DNA of 64,000 nucleotides from Pectinophora gossypiella (taxonomy: Eukaryota > Arthropoda > Insecta > Lepidoptera > Gelechiidae). Made by a program: the position numbers and the translations under genes. The stretch is from the NCBI RefSeq assembly GCF_024362695.1, contig NC_065423.1, positions 3,837,001-3,901,000 on the forward strand. The letters run 5' to 3'. Below are positions 20,251 through 30,949 of the stretch, in pieces; the first letter of the stretch is position 1; the number at the start of each line of letters is the position of its first letter. The notes beneath the pieces were generated by a model. It saw only the letters and a list, made by a program, of their open reading frames with translations, had not been told where the DNA came from and did no database searches.

Positions 20251-20624
20251 TATATTATATTAGGGTAAGATTTAAGCGTACAGCGGGATATAGGGACAGA
20301 AAAAGCGACTTTGTTTTATACTATGTAGTGATTATCTATTTAATTACCATTGTACAGCCAAATCATCCTTTAGAAGTCACAGATAGAAACATTTTCGGGA
20401 AGAAAATATGCTTTATTGTGATTAAATTAAATGTAGATATAAAATTGTTTACAAACAATTTCCATCATTGTCCCAGAACATTACAGACAGACAGACAAAC
20501 GGTTACACATCGAGCCCTCATGCTGGAAGGCGCAAGCAAGCCAGCGCCCGGAGTGGAGACGCCTTGTCCAACAAAAGGTGTTTGACTTCGAAGAAGAAAG
20601 AAAGTCAGATCTGGACAGAAAACA

Positions 20625-20760
20625 TAACATAACAAATACTTTATTGCACAAACAGGAAAAAACAAAATACAAAACAAAAGAGAAATAGAATGAGTACAAT
20701 AGGCTGCCTTATTGCTAAGTAGCAATCTCTTCCAGGCTACCTTTAAGTATTGATATTGAA
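20625..20760 (-). mobile_element. LINE 3' tail, reverse
   Basis: aacaaatactttattgcaca then ctgccttattgctaag and gcaatctcttccaggctacc is the reversed tail also found at 33.95 and 32.83 kb. Confidence 0.6.
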
Positions 20761-20764
20761 TATT

Positions 20765-21010
20765 ATGTAAAATAGCGGGATAGTGCACCATGGGAAAACG
20801 TGATGATCTGAAAGCCTGCGGCAATCACCTATAATTATTACGTAGGGGGTGTGCTGACGTGCCCATAATGTGGGCGTACGTTTTCGCATAAAATTGGCTA
20901 TACGAGCCATCACAGAGCACACTAGAGAGCAGACTTTCCAAGCTCTTGAATGACATCCGTCAATGAGTCCACCAGCTGCTGTCGCTGTAGTCGAATTCGA
21001 CTGTAAAGCA
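20765..21010 (-). pseudogene. Decayed coding-like segment, unassigned
   Basis: On the minus strand two frames carry protein-like text split by a frameshift near 20940: RQQLVDSLTDVIQELGKSAL, then SVLCDGSYSQFYAKTYAHIM and GTSAHPLRNNYR. I could not assign it; a transposon-derived polyprotein is more likely than a host gene. Confidence 0.25.
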
Positions 21011-21059
21011 TACATAACATAACACAAACAGGCTATATACGTCCCACTGTCCCACCAAA

Positions 21060-21790
21060 AAAAAATCGTTTAATAACCGATGTACAAACCGCGCGATTAG
21101 TTTATTTTGCCTACTTCCACAGTCAATGTCGTACGGCATCTTGCTGTGGGGTCATGCTGCAGATGTCAACAGCATTTTTGTTCTGCAAAAGCGAGCCAAT
21201 CGGGCGATTTACAAATTGTGACCCAAGATGTCACTTAGAAATAAATTTAAAGAAATTAGTATTTTTAACTTTGGCATCACAATATATCTTTGAAAATTTA
21301 ATATATGTAAAAAAAAACATATAGGATTATTTGCAAAAAATAGCGATCGGCACATTGTTAATACCCGGAATAAAAATAAACTTGCTTTACAAGTCAGTCG
21401 ATTACACAAGGTTACTAAATCTTTTAAGGGGCAATGTATACGTTTTTACAATAAGATTCCCATTGACATTCAGAATTTGCCTTTCAACTGTTTTAAGACA
21501 GTAGTTAAACAAATACTTTACAAAAAAGGTTATTATAAAGTTAGTGATTATTTAGAAGATATGAATGCATGGGATTAACTGTCTGAGAACTGATATTAGG
21601 CAGCTAAATTACTCAATTGTATACCAATATTTTATCTTTATTTTTATTTTTTTAAAGAACGTCTAGGGCCCAGTGCCGAGGTTTTTCTTGCAGCTTCTTT
21701 TCCCCGGCTATACAGGTTGTGAGAAGCTGCAGTAGTTTTAGGCGGATGAGACGTTCTTTATGTAAAATTGACGATTCAAAGTGTAACTCT
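21060..21790 (+). mobile_element. CR1/Jockey-like LINE, end of RT plus 3' UTR
   Basis: After YGILLWGHAADVNSIFVLQK and RANRAIYKL a stop breaks the frame. It resumes as MSLRNKFKEISIFNFGITIY, then (with another break) FKGQCIRFYNKIPIDIQNL and KKGYYKVSDYLEDMNAWD, the usual end of this LINE type. The 3' UTR (gcagcttcttttccccggct, gaagctgcagtagttttagg) runs to 21791, where the 3.1-kb TIR element interrupts it. Confidence 0.8.
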
Positions 21791-23159
21791 GTACCGTCGG
21801 TGAAAAGTAATACAAGTCCAAAATTCAAGTTTTGAGAAAATCGAGTTTAAAGTTAAAAAAAATCTAGCTCGTGACTTATAAGGAATAATGGAACAGAAGT
21901 TAGATGTGTCGATAGGTGATGATGGAAGGTTTCTTTTCTAATATTTAGTTATATTTAGAACCTAAACAGAAATGGTAGAGGATCAAAATAAATTACATGT
22001 ATCAGTTGACACCAACTTTTATACTGTGTAAATTGATACAAGTCTACTTATACCTTTTTACACACATAACTATACAAAAGTCATCGTTGATATATCATAT
22101 TTCAATTATTAATTTTACAGTCTTATTCTACAAAAAACAAAATGTCTTGGAAGAAAGTTTATTTCATAATGTTGTAGAAAGGCAAAATTCTATTTATTTT
22201 CTTTAAAAAGTAAAGAAACGTAACTTATATCAATTGACACAAACGATAAACTATAACGAATTTGTGTCAAGTGGTTTAACATGACTTATTTTTTCGATTT
22301 TATTGTGTAAAATGATACATGTTTTTACGAATTTCTAATAATAAATACATATAAAGATGGTACACGTATATATAGTGTAAGGTGGCGATAATAAGATATT
22401 TTTGTTATGATTTTACTCTCAAAACTCATAAATAACCGGTCAAAACCACCACTGCTGCCCACTACAAACACATTTTGTCCACTACACTACGCCCCTAACC
22501 AAAACCACTTTTGGTTCATTATCGCAGTCAAAATCTTACAAATTCAATTATGATAATATTTTCACCCCTAACAAATGAAGGTAAGAGGAGTCATATTAAG
22601 ACTGGTCATTAGGAATGTTTCGGGCTAGCCTGGTAGTATGGCCTGGAGATAAAGGTGATGTACCTACGTACTTTTAAACCAAAATCACACAAACCGGTAA
22701 GTGTTACTTCTTTCTTGCTGAAACTATTTAAAAGATCACAACTCATTCCACAATCAAAATCCCCTGAAGTAAAGTAAAATTCGATATTTCGAATTATCAA
22801 AATTCCCGGTCTAATGGTAGCCCGCAACATGGACAGAACGATAAATGGAGTCGAATCAATGTTGACGATAAGAATAGGTAGTGAAAATGAAGATCATTGG
22901 TTCACCTCCAAACCTATAGGTTACACAGGGCTATCCTCAGACCATGACCATGACCACCATGGACCATGGTCTGTTATGGTTAAGCTAAATGAGCTCGTTT
23001 CCGCAAAACTCTACACGTAAGCACACGTGGGGGACTTCCTGCGTATCCTCGCGTATGGACCACTATTGTGAAGTGGGCAAACTTCTCACTATATCATCAT
23101 CATCCTCCTGCCCTTATCTCACTCTAGGTGGGGTCGGCACAACATGTATGGGCAAATGT

Positions 23160-23275
23160 CCCATCTTCTTCTTCTTCTATCGTGTGGATTGTGAGGTGAA
23201 TTACCAACCCCATCAACCCTGGTGTCAGGGTTATAACTGAGCCGCCATAGGCCCCTGACTTGACTCAATGAATAC
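23160..23275 (-). mobile_element. SINE2, 3' part
   Basis: ttctatcgtgtggattgtga, accccatcaaccctggtgtc and ccctgacttgactcaatg: reversed SINE2 tail inside the 3.1-kb element. Confidence 0.7.
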
Positions 23276-23869
23276 TCGAATGTCCCATATGTAATGTTAT
23301 TTAATGGGCTCAGTTTTCCGCATAAACGCAAGTGGTCCATTATGCGTGCTTTTATTGACTATGTAAGCCAACTAACTCCTTTCAGAAGCTCAAATACCTC
23401 CTGGGATTTTTACAAACTTTGTGACCTGGTTTAATTAAGGGGTTGTGCCCGTGGTGTTGCCAATTATTTATTCTAATCTAATCTGTCCTACAAGATCTTA
23501 CTGCTGGGTAAAGGCCTCCCCTTTCTCTTTCCATTTTTCAAAGTCCTGTGCGTTATTCTCTCTTATGTAATCAAAATACAGAAAAAAATATTACTGGTGG
23601 TGCTCAAGAGTTCAGAGCAGTTATTCCCTTTATAAAAATGAGGAAGCTCGACAAATTTACACCATTCAACGTGTTTGAGAAACTGGTAATCTTCTCTTGA
23701 GAAGATGTGGCAGATCCCGATGCTGCCGATGCCGAGCTGTCATCTACGGCTGTGTAGGTTCAAAAATACCACTACCGGCGCTTGCATAAAAGATCTAACC
23801 AGTGTGTATTGAATGGCTTGCATATTAATTGGAGCTCGATAATATTTGGAGCCATTATTTCACGTCTAC

Positions 23870-24020
23870 AACCTCCTTCTTCCATCTAATAACCCTCAAC
23901 TACAATGCCAGTCGTGCGGTCGCTACTGTCGCTCTCGCATTGGACTTTACAGCCATTTTAAAAGCTGCCACAGAAACGCCGTTTGAATCATCTGATAAAG
24001 ATGTAAAGGCCTGAGATGAC
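23870..24020 (+). mobile_element. LINE C-terminal zinc-finger tail
   Basis: A frame reads CQSCGRYCRSRIGLYSHFKS then CHRNAV, ending in a stop. The C..C....C.S.IGL.SH...CH form is the C2H2-type finger at the end of many insect non-LTR retrotransposon ORF2 proteins. It is followed by tctgataaagatgtaaaggc. A near copy is at 42.15 kb. Confidence 0.7.
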
Positions 24021-24871
24021 AACCTCCTTAGCAATGAAGGCAGCGTTCAATCTGCCACCGCTTAACCTGCATGTAATCAAGAAAACTATGTAAAACAGCT
24101 ATGCTTCGAGCTAAGGGAAGGAGACTAACGACAGTTATGACAAATCTCAAATACCTCTTGACTAACCCTGCCATGGTGATAACGACGCCATGATCAGGAC
24201 CCACAACTTATTGAGGTACTGTAATTAAGTACTACAAGGTGGCTATAGCAGAAAGAGAAAAAACATGGTTTGGTCTGAAGTACTAACTTAACCTATACCC
24301 ATTCGCAATGTGGATCAGATATGGTTTGCTGTGGCTCTAGACAAACTGTCTTCCCATAGACAGGTTTATGCGGAGGTCACCCTAGGATACACACTGGTGG
24401 CGCATGGAATCGAACTTGTATGTATCATTATACAGGACACGTTATTGATATCTAAGATCGTATTTTCAGAAATATTTTGATATATATTAATTTATATTAC
24501 TTTTCACGAAAAAATAAATTTGGTGTTTGATGTTACAACTAAAATTATATCATTAAACACGGACCGTGAGAATTCAAGGATTGCGTGTATTTTAATATAT
24601 GTTGAGTTGCATTTACTTACACCAAAATATTTAATGAAAATCTTCATTTCACTTTAATGCAAGTTAAGATGAATTATGTTACACGTGTTATAACAGCATG
24701 AATCCTTCACAAACAGTACTTATATCACTAAACACAAAAATTATCTCCGTATTTATAATAGCTACAGTTACGAGAATTAGACAGAAAGAAAGAGAATTTT
24801 TTGAACATGAAGTGTGTGCTAATAACTCAAAAGTGATACAACTCGAGTTGTATTACTTTTCACCGACGGTA

Positions 24872-24925
24872 CAGAACTATGTTACCTATTGAATAAAGAT
24901 ATTTTTGAAATTGAAAAAATTTGAA
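24872..24925 (+). mobile_element. Remainder of the interrupted LINE 3' UTR
   Basis: gttacctattgaataaagat and the following aattgaaaaaatttgaaa continue the LINE tail broken at 21791. Confidence 0.75.
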
Positions 24926-25185
24926 AAACTGCTGGGCACAGGCCTCCCCTTAATCAACCGGAGGGGGTATGGAGCATACTCCACCACGCTGCTTCAATGC
25001 GGGTTGGTGGAGGTGTTTTTACGGCTAACGTGCCCTCCGAAGCACGGAATCATCTTACTTCTTCGGACAATCATGTGATTCAAGCCTGAAAAGTCCTTAC
25101 CAAACAAAGGACAGTCTCACAAAGTGATTTCGACAATGTCCCCATCGGGAATCGAACCCGGACCTCCAGATAGTGAGCCTAACGC
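24926..25185 (-). mobile_element. SINE1, truncated at both ends
   Basis: Body from actgctgggcacaggcctcc to the head at gaatcgaacccggacctcca; part of the tRNA-like head and the tail are missing. A deletion removes part of the agccgggaccaa segment at 25025. Confidence 0.8.
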
Positions 25186-25290
25186 ATCATCAATAAATTT
25201 CCATCATTGTCGCAGAACATTACAGACAAGACGTTGTTGTACATTGCTGGGTTAACTACACAACCGAAAAGTATCTGCGTAAGTATATTA

Positions 25291-25442
25291 GTAGACCCGT
25301 TAAGCCTTTGTTCCGGTTACTACTTAGTGATCTAAGTGAGAAGTCGTTACCCGACCCATGTCAGGGGCCTTTGGCGGCTCAAAAATAATCCTGACACCAG
25401 GGTGATAAGGTTGGTAATCTCACAACCCACACGATAGTAGAA
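25291..25442 (+). mobile_element. SINE2, 3' part
   Basis: cgttaagcctttgttccggt, catgtcaggggcctttggcg and a shortened gacaccagggtgataaggtt. Confidence 0.7.
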
Positions 25443-25502
25443 GTAGGCCAAAAGCCAGTGTCATGGATGTCAGGAGTTTACATGACACATGAGGAGTTGT
25501 GA

Positions 25503-25690
25503 GTACCTATTAGTGGTATTAGACAGTTCAAAGAACGAAAGCATTTACTTCGTTTGAGTGTAAGCACATCCCGGATACTTCAAAAATACCTCGTCTTTGT
25601 GTAAAAACCTCGTTGTTTCCGGGATGTGCTTACACTCAAACGAAGTAAATGCTTTCGTTCTTTGAATCGTATAATACCACTAGTAGGTAC
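25503..25690. mobile_element. Hairpin MITE, 188 bp
   Basis: Two arms of about 75 bp: attagtggtattagacag, ttcaaagaacgaaagcattt, acttcgtttgagtgtaagca, catcccgga facing their reverse complements around a short loop. Symmetry extends out to gtacctat and its partner, so the duplication or outer TIR merges with the arms. Arms nearly identical, so young. Confidence 0.8.
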
Positions 25691-25734
25691 ACCCGGACCC
25701 GGTGAACCCGGATTGATGATGTTATCGTACACGC

Positions 25735-25815
25735 GCATCTGTACATGCCTATACGATTGAAGACTAAAGTATGTAAAGGTGGAAGATGTAATTGTGCTTG
25801 GGTGTAATAAAAAAG
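25735..25815 (+). repeat. Rep1 internal fragment
   Basis: gtggaagatgtaattgtgct and gggtgtaataaaaaagg match Rep1 at 11.66 kb. 25816-26040 is AT-rich, with a reversed LINE-tail scrap. Confidence 0.45.
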
Positions 25816-26104
25816 GAAATTAAATGAAATAAATGAAATAAAATTTTATCGCTCTAGAGTGGTACAAAAGATCTTAAAAAATATATATTATATCAAAAAA
25901 AGTCCATCACTCAACCATACAGCGTGCGAATATTAATATTAAATAATTTATAATTAAAGGAACATTTAATCTTTAATAAATCTGTCTTAAAAAAAATTCA
26001 ATAACAATAGATATTTTAAATACACAAAAAACAATTAACCTTAAATAATCGTAATTAAAACACATAATAACGGGTTCTTACCGCGTTTAAATGGGGATAT
26101 GAGA

Positions 26105-26149
26105 CTCCCGATATTTCGACACTGTTGCAAGTGTCATGATCACGGGATG
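26105..26149 (-). ncRNA. Hammerhead-ribozyme-like motif in Penelope end
   Basis: Same fold as at 3.47 kb: tccc / gtgatcat / gacact-loop-agtgtc / gaaa / atat / c / ggga. Helix II here is a perfect 6-bp stem (GG to GA relative to the other copy, G-U replaced by A-U). That covariation supports the stem. The core box differs from CUGANGA in the same way. Confidence 0.5.
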
Positions 26150-26189
26150 ACTGATGAGATTGGAGTGGAGTAGGTAGATCCATAATTTT

Positions 26190-26895
26190 CTACGGGCAGA
26201 CATATCTGTCTACCCTCTTTCTCTGCCGCTTGTTTATGTTTTTGAAACCGGAATGTTCGGAACCATCTGAACTCGCACGAAACTCACTACGACAAACCGC
26301 ACTCACTGTGTCCTCACGTTTTTTCACCACATTAGGCCGTTTCAAGCTTTTTACAACACCTACTACTGGATTCCACATACTCGACAACTTGAACCCGTCT
26401 TCCCTGTTGAAATTTTTATGTTTTCTGATTTCAATAGCCTCTTTTACGAGTCTGGGGATGTAACGACGTTCTGTCGATAATATTTGTGGACTCCAGTACG
26501 TGCTCAGCTATAGCAGATTTCTGCACGTCGTTTTTCTTCATGGCACTAATATGTTCTTTAATCCGGCAAGAAATAGACCGTTTTGTTTGTCCGATGTACG
26601 AACTACCACAACTACAGTCTATTTTGTATACGCCGGGGCTCTCAAACGGAAAACAGTCTTTCGGGGAACGTAGACTCTGTGCAATTTTCTTTGAAGGAGT
26701 AAATATAGTTTTTATTAAATATTTACTTAAAATATTTCCTATCTTATCAGTAACTCCCTTCAGATATGGAAGAAATGCTGGCTGACGTTCAACCCTGGGT
26801 ACGGTCGTCTTGACCTTTGGTTTTGCCCGCAAGGCTCTAACATCTATCCTATAACCATTGTTTCGAAGCACCTCCTGTACATGGCTAATTTCAGC
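26190..26895 (-). pseudogene. Penelope-like ORF C-terminus with GIY-YIG endonuclease, frameshifted
   Basis: Reads (minus strand) NEHIDAEISHVQEVLRNNGY, then VERQPAFLPYLKGVTDKIG, then the GIY-YIG nuclease: GVYKIDCSC, SYIGQTKRSISCRIKEHISA and SAIAEHVLES. The GVYKI/YIGQT pair with R and E downstream is the diagnostic nuclease core of Penelope-like retroelements, where the domain nicks target DNA. The CSC after GVYKI fits the zinc-binding CCHH-type insert of Penelope nucleases. Near 26470 the frame shifts by one: the text continues as RRYIPRLVKEAIEIRKHKNF and NREDGFKLSSMWNPVVG in the other frame, ending at 26190. The relic is therefore dead in this form. No RT domain precedes it. Confidence 0.85.
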
Positions 26896-27034
26896 GTCTA
26901 TGTGCTCATTGGTAAGAACCCGTTATTATGTGCTTTAATTATGATAATAACCGCGTAAACTTAAATAATCGGTTGTGACTTTAAATTTAAATATTCTTTT
27001 ACTGAATAAAAGGTATGTTGAATAAGAATTTTTT

Positions 27035-27245
27035 TTATTTACTTTTAAATATTGGCAATGGTAACTCCTTTATAGTAAATCGTAAGGCATTATAAATTTT
27101 AATACACATACAATATATATTATTATTGGTTAGAGTTAAATTAGAAGTTCTTGGCATATACAATAAGTTCTCATACCTTTTACTGAAACAGTCCATGTCT
27201 TTCCTAGTTTTAAATAAGTGTGGATTCTTTTTTACAAATAAACAA
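27035..27245 (-). mobile_element. LINE RT C-terminal fragment
   Basis: Minus strand reads HLFKTRKDMDCFSKRYENLL, YMPRTSNLTLTNNNIYCMCI, KIYNALRFTIKELPLPIFKS: the N.LP....F spacing typical of CR1/Jockey-like RT ends. Stop, then an AT-rich tail to about 26966. Confidence 0.65.
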
Positions 27246-27358
27246 GGGTCATCATTTATAGCTAAAAACATGACTAGAAGGTTAAACTAAGGAAAATCTG
27301 TATAGACAGTGCCATCTCTATTGATATTGAGGAACGTATCATGGAAAGTCCCTCATTA
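27246..27358 (+). repeat. Rep1 3' part
   Basis: agggtcatcatttatagct, agaaggttaaactaaggaaa, cagtgccatctctattgata, tcatggaaagtccctcatta. 27359-27457 is unassigned. Confidence 0.6.
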
Positions 27359-27457
27359 CAAGCGTGAACTAATTTATATACAAAACGTTTCAGTTTATTT
27401 TCATTACCTAATAGATGAGTCTTACTGTTTATTATATATGTTTGCACGTATTTATAT

Positions 27458-27832
27458 ACGGTGTTAATGACATCGTAACGAAAACTTTGAGGGATGATTC
27501 AGACCTAATTCTGAGATGATATCAAGTGGAATTTTCTGTCGCAAAAGTACATGTATGTACGTGTAAGTATGGCTAGGTAGCCATACTACGTGTATGTACT
27601 TGTATGGGTTGTAAGTGACATCGAATACTGAGAGGGATGATTAAGCTGATTATTCTGAGTTAATATCAAGTGGAATTTTCCATCGCAAAAGTATACAATT
27701 TAAAATAATTTAAAAAAAAAATAAAAAAAGACATGAATTTTGCGACGGAAAATTCCACTTGATATTAACTCAGAATCATGGTCTCAGAATCATCCCCCTC
27801 GGTATTCGTTACGATGTTACTAACACCCTGTA
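27458..27832. mobile_element. MITE1 dimer, first unit half-length
   Basis: First unit arm gtgttaatgacatcgtaacg to cgcaaaagtacatg; spacer with ggtagccatactac; then a complete second unit whose arms (gatgattaagctgattattc and cagaatcatggtctcagaat) fold back, ending ctaacaccctgta. Confidence 0.75.
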
Positions 27833-28093
27833 CGTGCAAATATTGAAATAGCATCGTTAAGAGATTTTGTCATCGGATATATATTTTCCTTAATTTCCGC
27901 TTGTTTGTTTTACCAAAACAATTGAATGATGGTGATGAAAAGTCTGTCGATATACACCCACAAGGTTGAAAGTATTACATTTGTGTTCAGCACACAATAG
28001 TGTGGATGTAAAGCTTAAAATAGCAATGGTTCAATACTGGGATGAATGCTATTTATCATACTTGTCATATTTATCATATAACAAAACATCCGA

Positions 28094-28445
28094 ACCGTGG
28101 TAGCCCAGTTGGTAGAACGCTTACGTCTTACGTTGAGGTCCCAGGTTCGAATCCAGCACATGCCTAAACCAATGATTGTCGAATTTGTTTTCAAATTCAT
28201 GTTTGGATCATATTTAATTATCACGTGTTCAGCAGTGAAGGAAAACATCGTGAGGAAACCCACATTCCCGAGAAATGCATTTTCGGAGGTATGTGACCTA
28301 ACCTGTATTGGGCTGGTTTTACCTTCGCGGGTTGGAAGGTCAAATAGGCAGTCGCTTCTGTAAAAAACCGGGCCTGTCAAATCTTCAGGTTAGGTAAGCG
28401 GACCCTGTGAAAAACGGTATAATGCTAGGGAGATGATGATGATGA
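28094..28445 (+). mobile_element. SINE3, full length
   Basis: The tRNA-like head has tggtagcccagttggtagaa (A box) and aggttcgaatccagcac (B box). The body includes gtgaaggaaaacatcgtgag, and the copy ends in gatgatgatgatga. Best copy of the family here. Confidence 0.85.
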
Positions 28446-28940
28446 TTTAAGACCATAACTCGCCGAGACCCCATGACGAAGTCACGAACAATTCTTATTG
28501 ATATGCAGATAACTAATAATAATATAATAATGAAAACATAAAAATAAAAATAAACCACAAAACAAATATGCATTTACTTACACAATTTAACAACATTAAA
28601 ATTATTTAACCTCAGAATAAAATAAAAAAAAAACACGTAAGTAATATAAATGTAGGATGGGTGCCGCAGTCCACCGTATAAAGGCCAGGGTTCAGCATTA
28701 TTTGCCCAGAAGGCAACACTGACTTTCAACCCTCACCGATCAAAAAATAAGTAAAAAAAGAAATGAAAGGTACTCCGACGTAACTCCCATGGCAACGCTT
28801 TGGCAACGAAGCTATTTCAATATAAATTATCTGGCATCGTAGCCGACGACACGGCTTTGGCGTATCGGTAAGTTATTATCCTTATATGCTTATCCGATAT
28901 TCAATTATCTAAAGAAACAACGAGCTTTTATAAATACCCA
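28446..28940. other. Intergenic stretch, no feature recognised
   Basis: AT-rich to 28640, mixed afterwards; gtgccgcagtccaccgta and the following 80 bases resemble no repeat in this window. Confidence 0.4.
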
Positions 28941-28946
28941 TTATAG

Positions 28947-29058
28947 ACGGCGATACGGCTCAACACCTTTACGGTGTTCTAACACAAAGCTCGGTGAGGT
29001 GCGGGTCCTTAGTTCATCTTTCGATGTAACACTGACTACCCCAATTGAGATATAGTAA
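28947..29058 (+). mobile_element. SINE4 copy
   Basis: gacggcgatacggctcaaca, aaagctcggtgaggtgcggg, ttagttcatctttcgatgta, matching 59.66 kb. Confidence 0.65.
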
Positions 29059-29084
29059 CTTATGTTGTGTTGTAACTGTAAAAT

Positions 29085-29317
29085 GTCTGCGCCCGAAGGA
29101 CGTAATATACTATCTTGACGACTCAATTACTCTAGCCGTAGAGGCGAATCGCAACAACAAACACTTCAGGACTTCGAGAACGATGTCGAAGATTTATCTC
29201 ATTTAGCGTTTATTGCTATCGGCCCACTAGAATCGATTTAAATATAACACAATCGAACAGACCTCTCAGACAACGCCCTGAGCCGAAGTTACGTGCTCTG
29301 ACTACCCGTGAACTATG
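29085..29317 (+). repeat. Rep2 fragment
   Basis: gcgcccgaaggacgtaatat, aacacttcaggacttcgaga and cagacaacgccctgagccga follow the order of the 7.5-7.8 kb copy, diverged. Confidence 0.6.
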
Positions 29318-29410
29318 AATCAGAATCAGAATCATTTATTCAACGTAATTATCATGGAGAAACTTGTTGAAGGTCAATGTAACATTTTTGAATTTACGTC
29401 ATTTCGCTAG
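29318..29410 (-). mobile_element. LINE 3' tail, reverse
   Basis: agaatcatttattcaacgta, gaaacttgttgaaggtcaat and gaatttacgtcatttcg are the reverse of the tail at 47.7-47.8 and 61.2-61.3 kb. 29411-29660 has no recognised feature beyond a tctatgacgtca duplication near 29570. Confidence 0.65.
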
Positions 29411-29667
29411 GTGTTATGGCTATGTTATGTCTTATGTTATTTTAACCTAATACATCCCTGTTCTGTTGGTGTATTTATTTGTAAAACGATAACTATCGTA
29501 TTCGCGACTGGCTCGGCTCATATATTATTATCGTCGACCGTTGGTGAGGGCTGCTTTTTCGGTTGTTATCTATGACGTCATCTATGACGATAGCGACTTA
29601 ACATTACAATACAACACAATAGTCTGTTCATTGAGGGAAGAAAATGATTACCGGCGAGGAATGAATA

Positions 29668-30122
29668 CACATGAGTTGGAAATTCTGATAACTATATAAA
29701 GACAGATCTGAAGGTGACAAAATACGTTTTCTTTTTTTCTATTTAACTAATTTTTGTCGAAATCACTTTGTGAGACTGTCCTTTGTTTGGTAAGGACATT
29801 GCAGGCTTGAATCACCTGATTGTCCGCAATGTAAGATGATTTCACGGCACGCCAAGCCGTTGATTCCGGGCTGCTAGCCCAAACACCTTCCCCAATCCGC
29901 AGTGGAGCAGCCTGGTGGAGTATGCTTCATAGTCATACCGCCTCCGGTTGATTGAGGCTGTTTATGTTATGTATGCAACTTATTTTAATAAAGAAAAATG
30001 TAATAATTGCAACATGTTGTCACGTTTTTCGATGACGTCACAGGTTGCTTTTTAGTAAAAATTCCATAGTAATTTCATGTTTTGACGTTTAGTAAAAAGT
30101 AACTGATTTGACTAGTTGTTAA
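29668..30122 (+). mobile_element. MITE3 split by a SINE1
   Basis: Left part to 29754 (ttctgataactatataaaga, ttctatttaactaatttt); right part from 29970 (caacttattttaataaagaa, cgatgacgtcacaggttgc, catgttttgacgtttagtaa). Joined, they equal the copy at 16.06 kb. Confidence 0.65.
29755..29969 (+). mobile_element. SINE1, headless and internally shortened
   Basis: Starts at tgtcgaaatcactttgtgag and ends gaggctgtttatgttatg; lacks the tRNA-like head and the aggcctgtgcccagc block. Nested in MITE3. Confidence 0.75.
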
Positions 30123-30213
30123 GTACCCTATTGCTTATATGGAAATGATTAGGTATATAAAATATTTGCATTGTAGGTGTAGTATAAAGCACTATGTATC
30201 ACTTAAGAGATAG

Positions 30214-30949
30214 TACGGTCACGAGCATTAATATGTATACACTTTGGTACCATGTCACATTAAAAATATGTAAAATACCTACATACTTACTACCAACAAC
30301 CAATCAGTTTTTGTCTATTGAAGAAAACAGCATTAACTTGTTTTGAGTAGTTCATAGTTAAATATATCTTTTTTACAACTTTGTCCATATATACTTATGT
30401 AAATAACATATGTAGCGAATTATCGTATTATTTTCATAACTGACACCCGCAAATTCGTGTAGCACACCGTATGACATGAGTGTCGTAGATGCGTGGCATG
30501 TTATTATTATTATAGGTATCTAACTAATGAAGTAAAAATAATTGAAGTGCGTTCACTCGTCTGAGCCAGCATGCTGGCCTTTTCATTATACCTACTAGAT
30601 TTTGTATAAATATTCTATCCTAGTCTAACCGATGTTCTCTTTTTCCTTTTTTTTATCATTCTTTGGTTACGGAAATCGATTGTTGAAACACTGAGTTAAT
30701 TTGTCCATCCAGTTACTGATTGTTACACTCTGAACACATTAATACTGTGGTAGTCTGTTATTGGCTTAACGATGTAAACTAAATACTGTTAATACCTCAT
30801 TTATAATTGTAAGCTGTTGACTACCTGAATAAAAGAAATAAATAAATAAATAAACTTATTTGACAAATTGAACTGTAAGTCTCACTAAATGTCAAATATG
30901 TTAGTGCGACAGAGTCCTAAAGTGGGTACATTATATTACTCATGACTTT
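30214..30949 (-). mobile_element. MITE2 split by a retroposed insert
   Basis: tacggtcacgagcattaata to catgtcacatta at left; acttatttgacaaattgaac to attactcatgacttta at right. Joined they equal the 146-bp copies at 32.65 and 37.17 kb. Confidence 0.75.
30263..30853 (+). mobile_element. Retroposed insert of about 590 bp with AAAT tail
   Basis: Ends gaataaaagaaataaataa followed by more aaat units, like a polyA-derived tail; no ORF. It interrupts MITE2. Its own family is not recognised. Confidence 0.55.

Larger units (their letters stand above)
21794..24869. mobile_element. 3.1-kb TIR element without transposase, TA duplication
   Basis: The ends ccgtcggtgaaaagtaatac and its exact reverse complement (at least 22 bp) are flanked by TA at 21792 and 24870. 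The LINE tail continues on the far side (gttacctattgaataaagat). Near the left end short words recur: tgtatcagttgacac, ttgatacaagt, tatcaattgacac, tgtgtcaagtgg, atgatacatg. The right end holds gtgatacaactcgag. They look like subterminal protein-binding repeats. No ORF above about 75 codons fits a transposase. Later insertions: a SINE2 tail (23.16 kb) and a LINE finger tail (23.87 kb). Confidence 0.75.
26041..26965 (-). mobile_element. Penelope-like element relic
   Basis: Both ends carry the same roughly 50-bp block in inverted orientation (taattaaaacacataataac at 26050 and gttattatgtgctttaatta at 26923), the form expected of Penelope-like elements. The interior holds the end of the ORF with a GIY-YIG endonuclease (26190-26871) and, past its stop, a hammerhead-like motif. 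The RT domain is missing. Confidence 0.8.
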
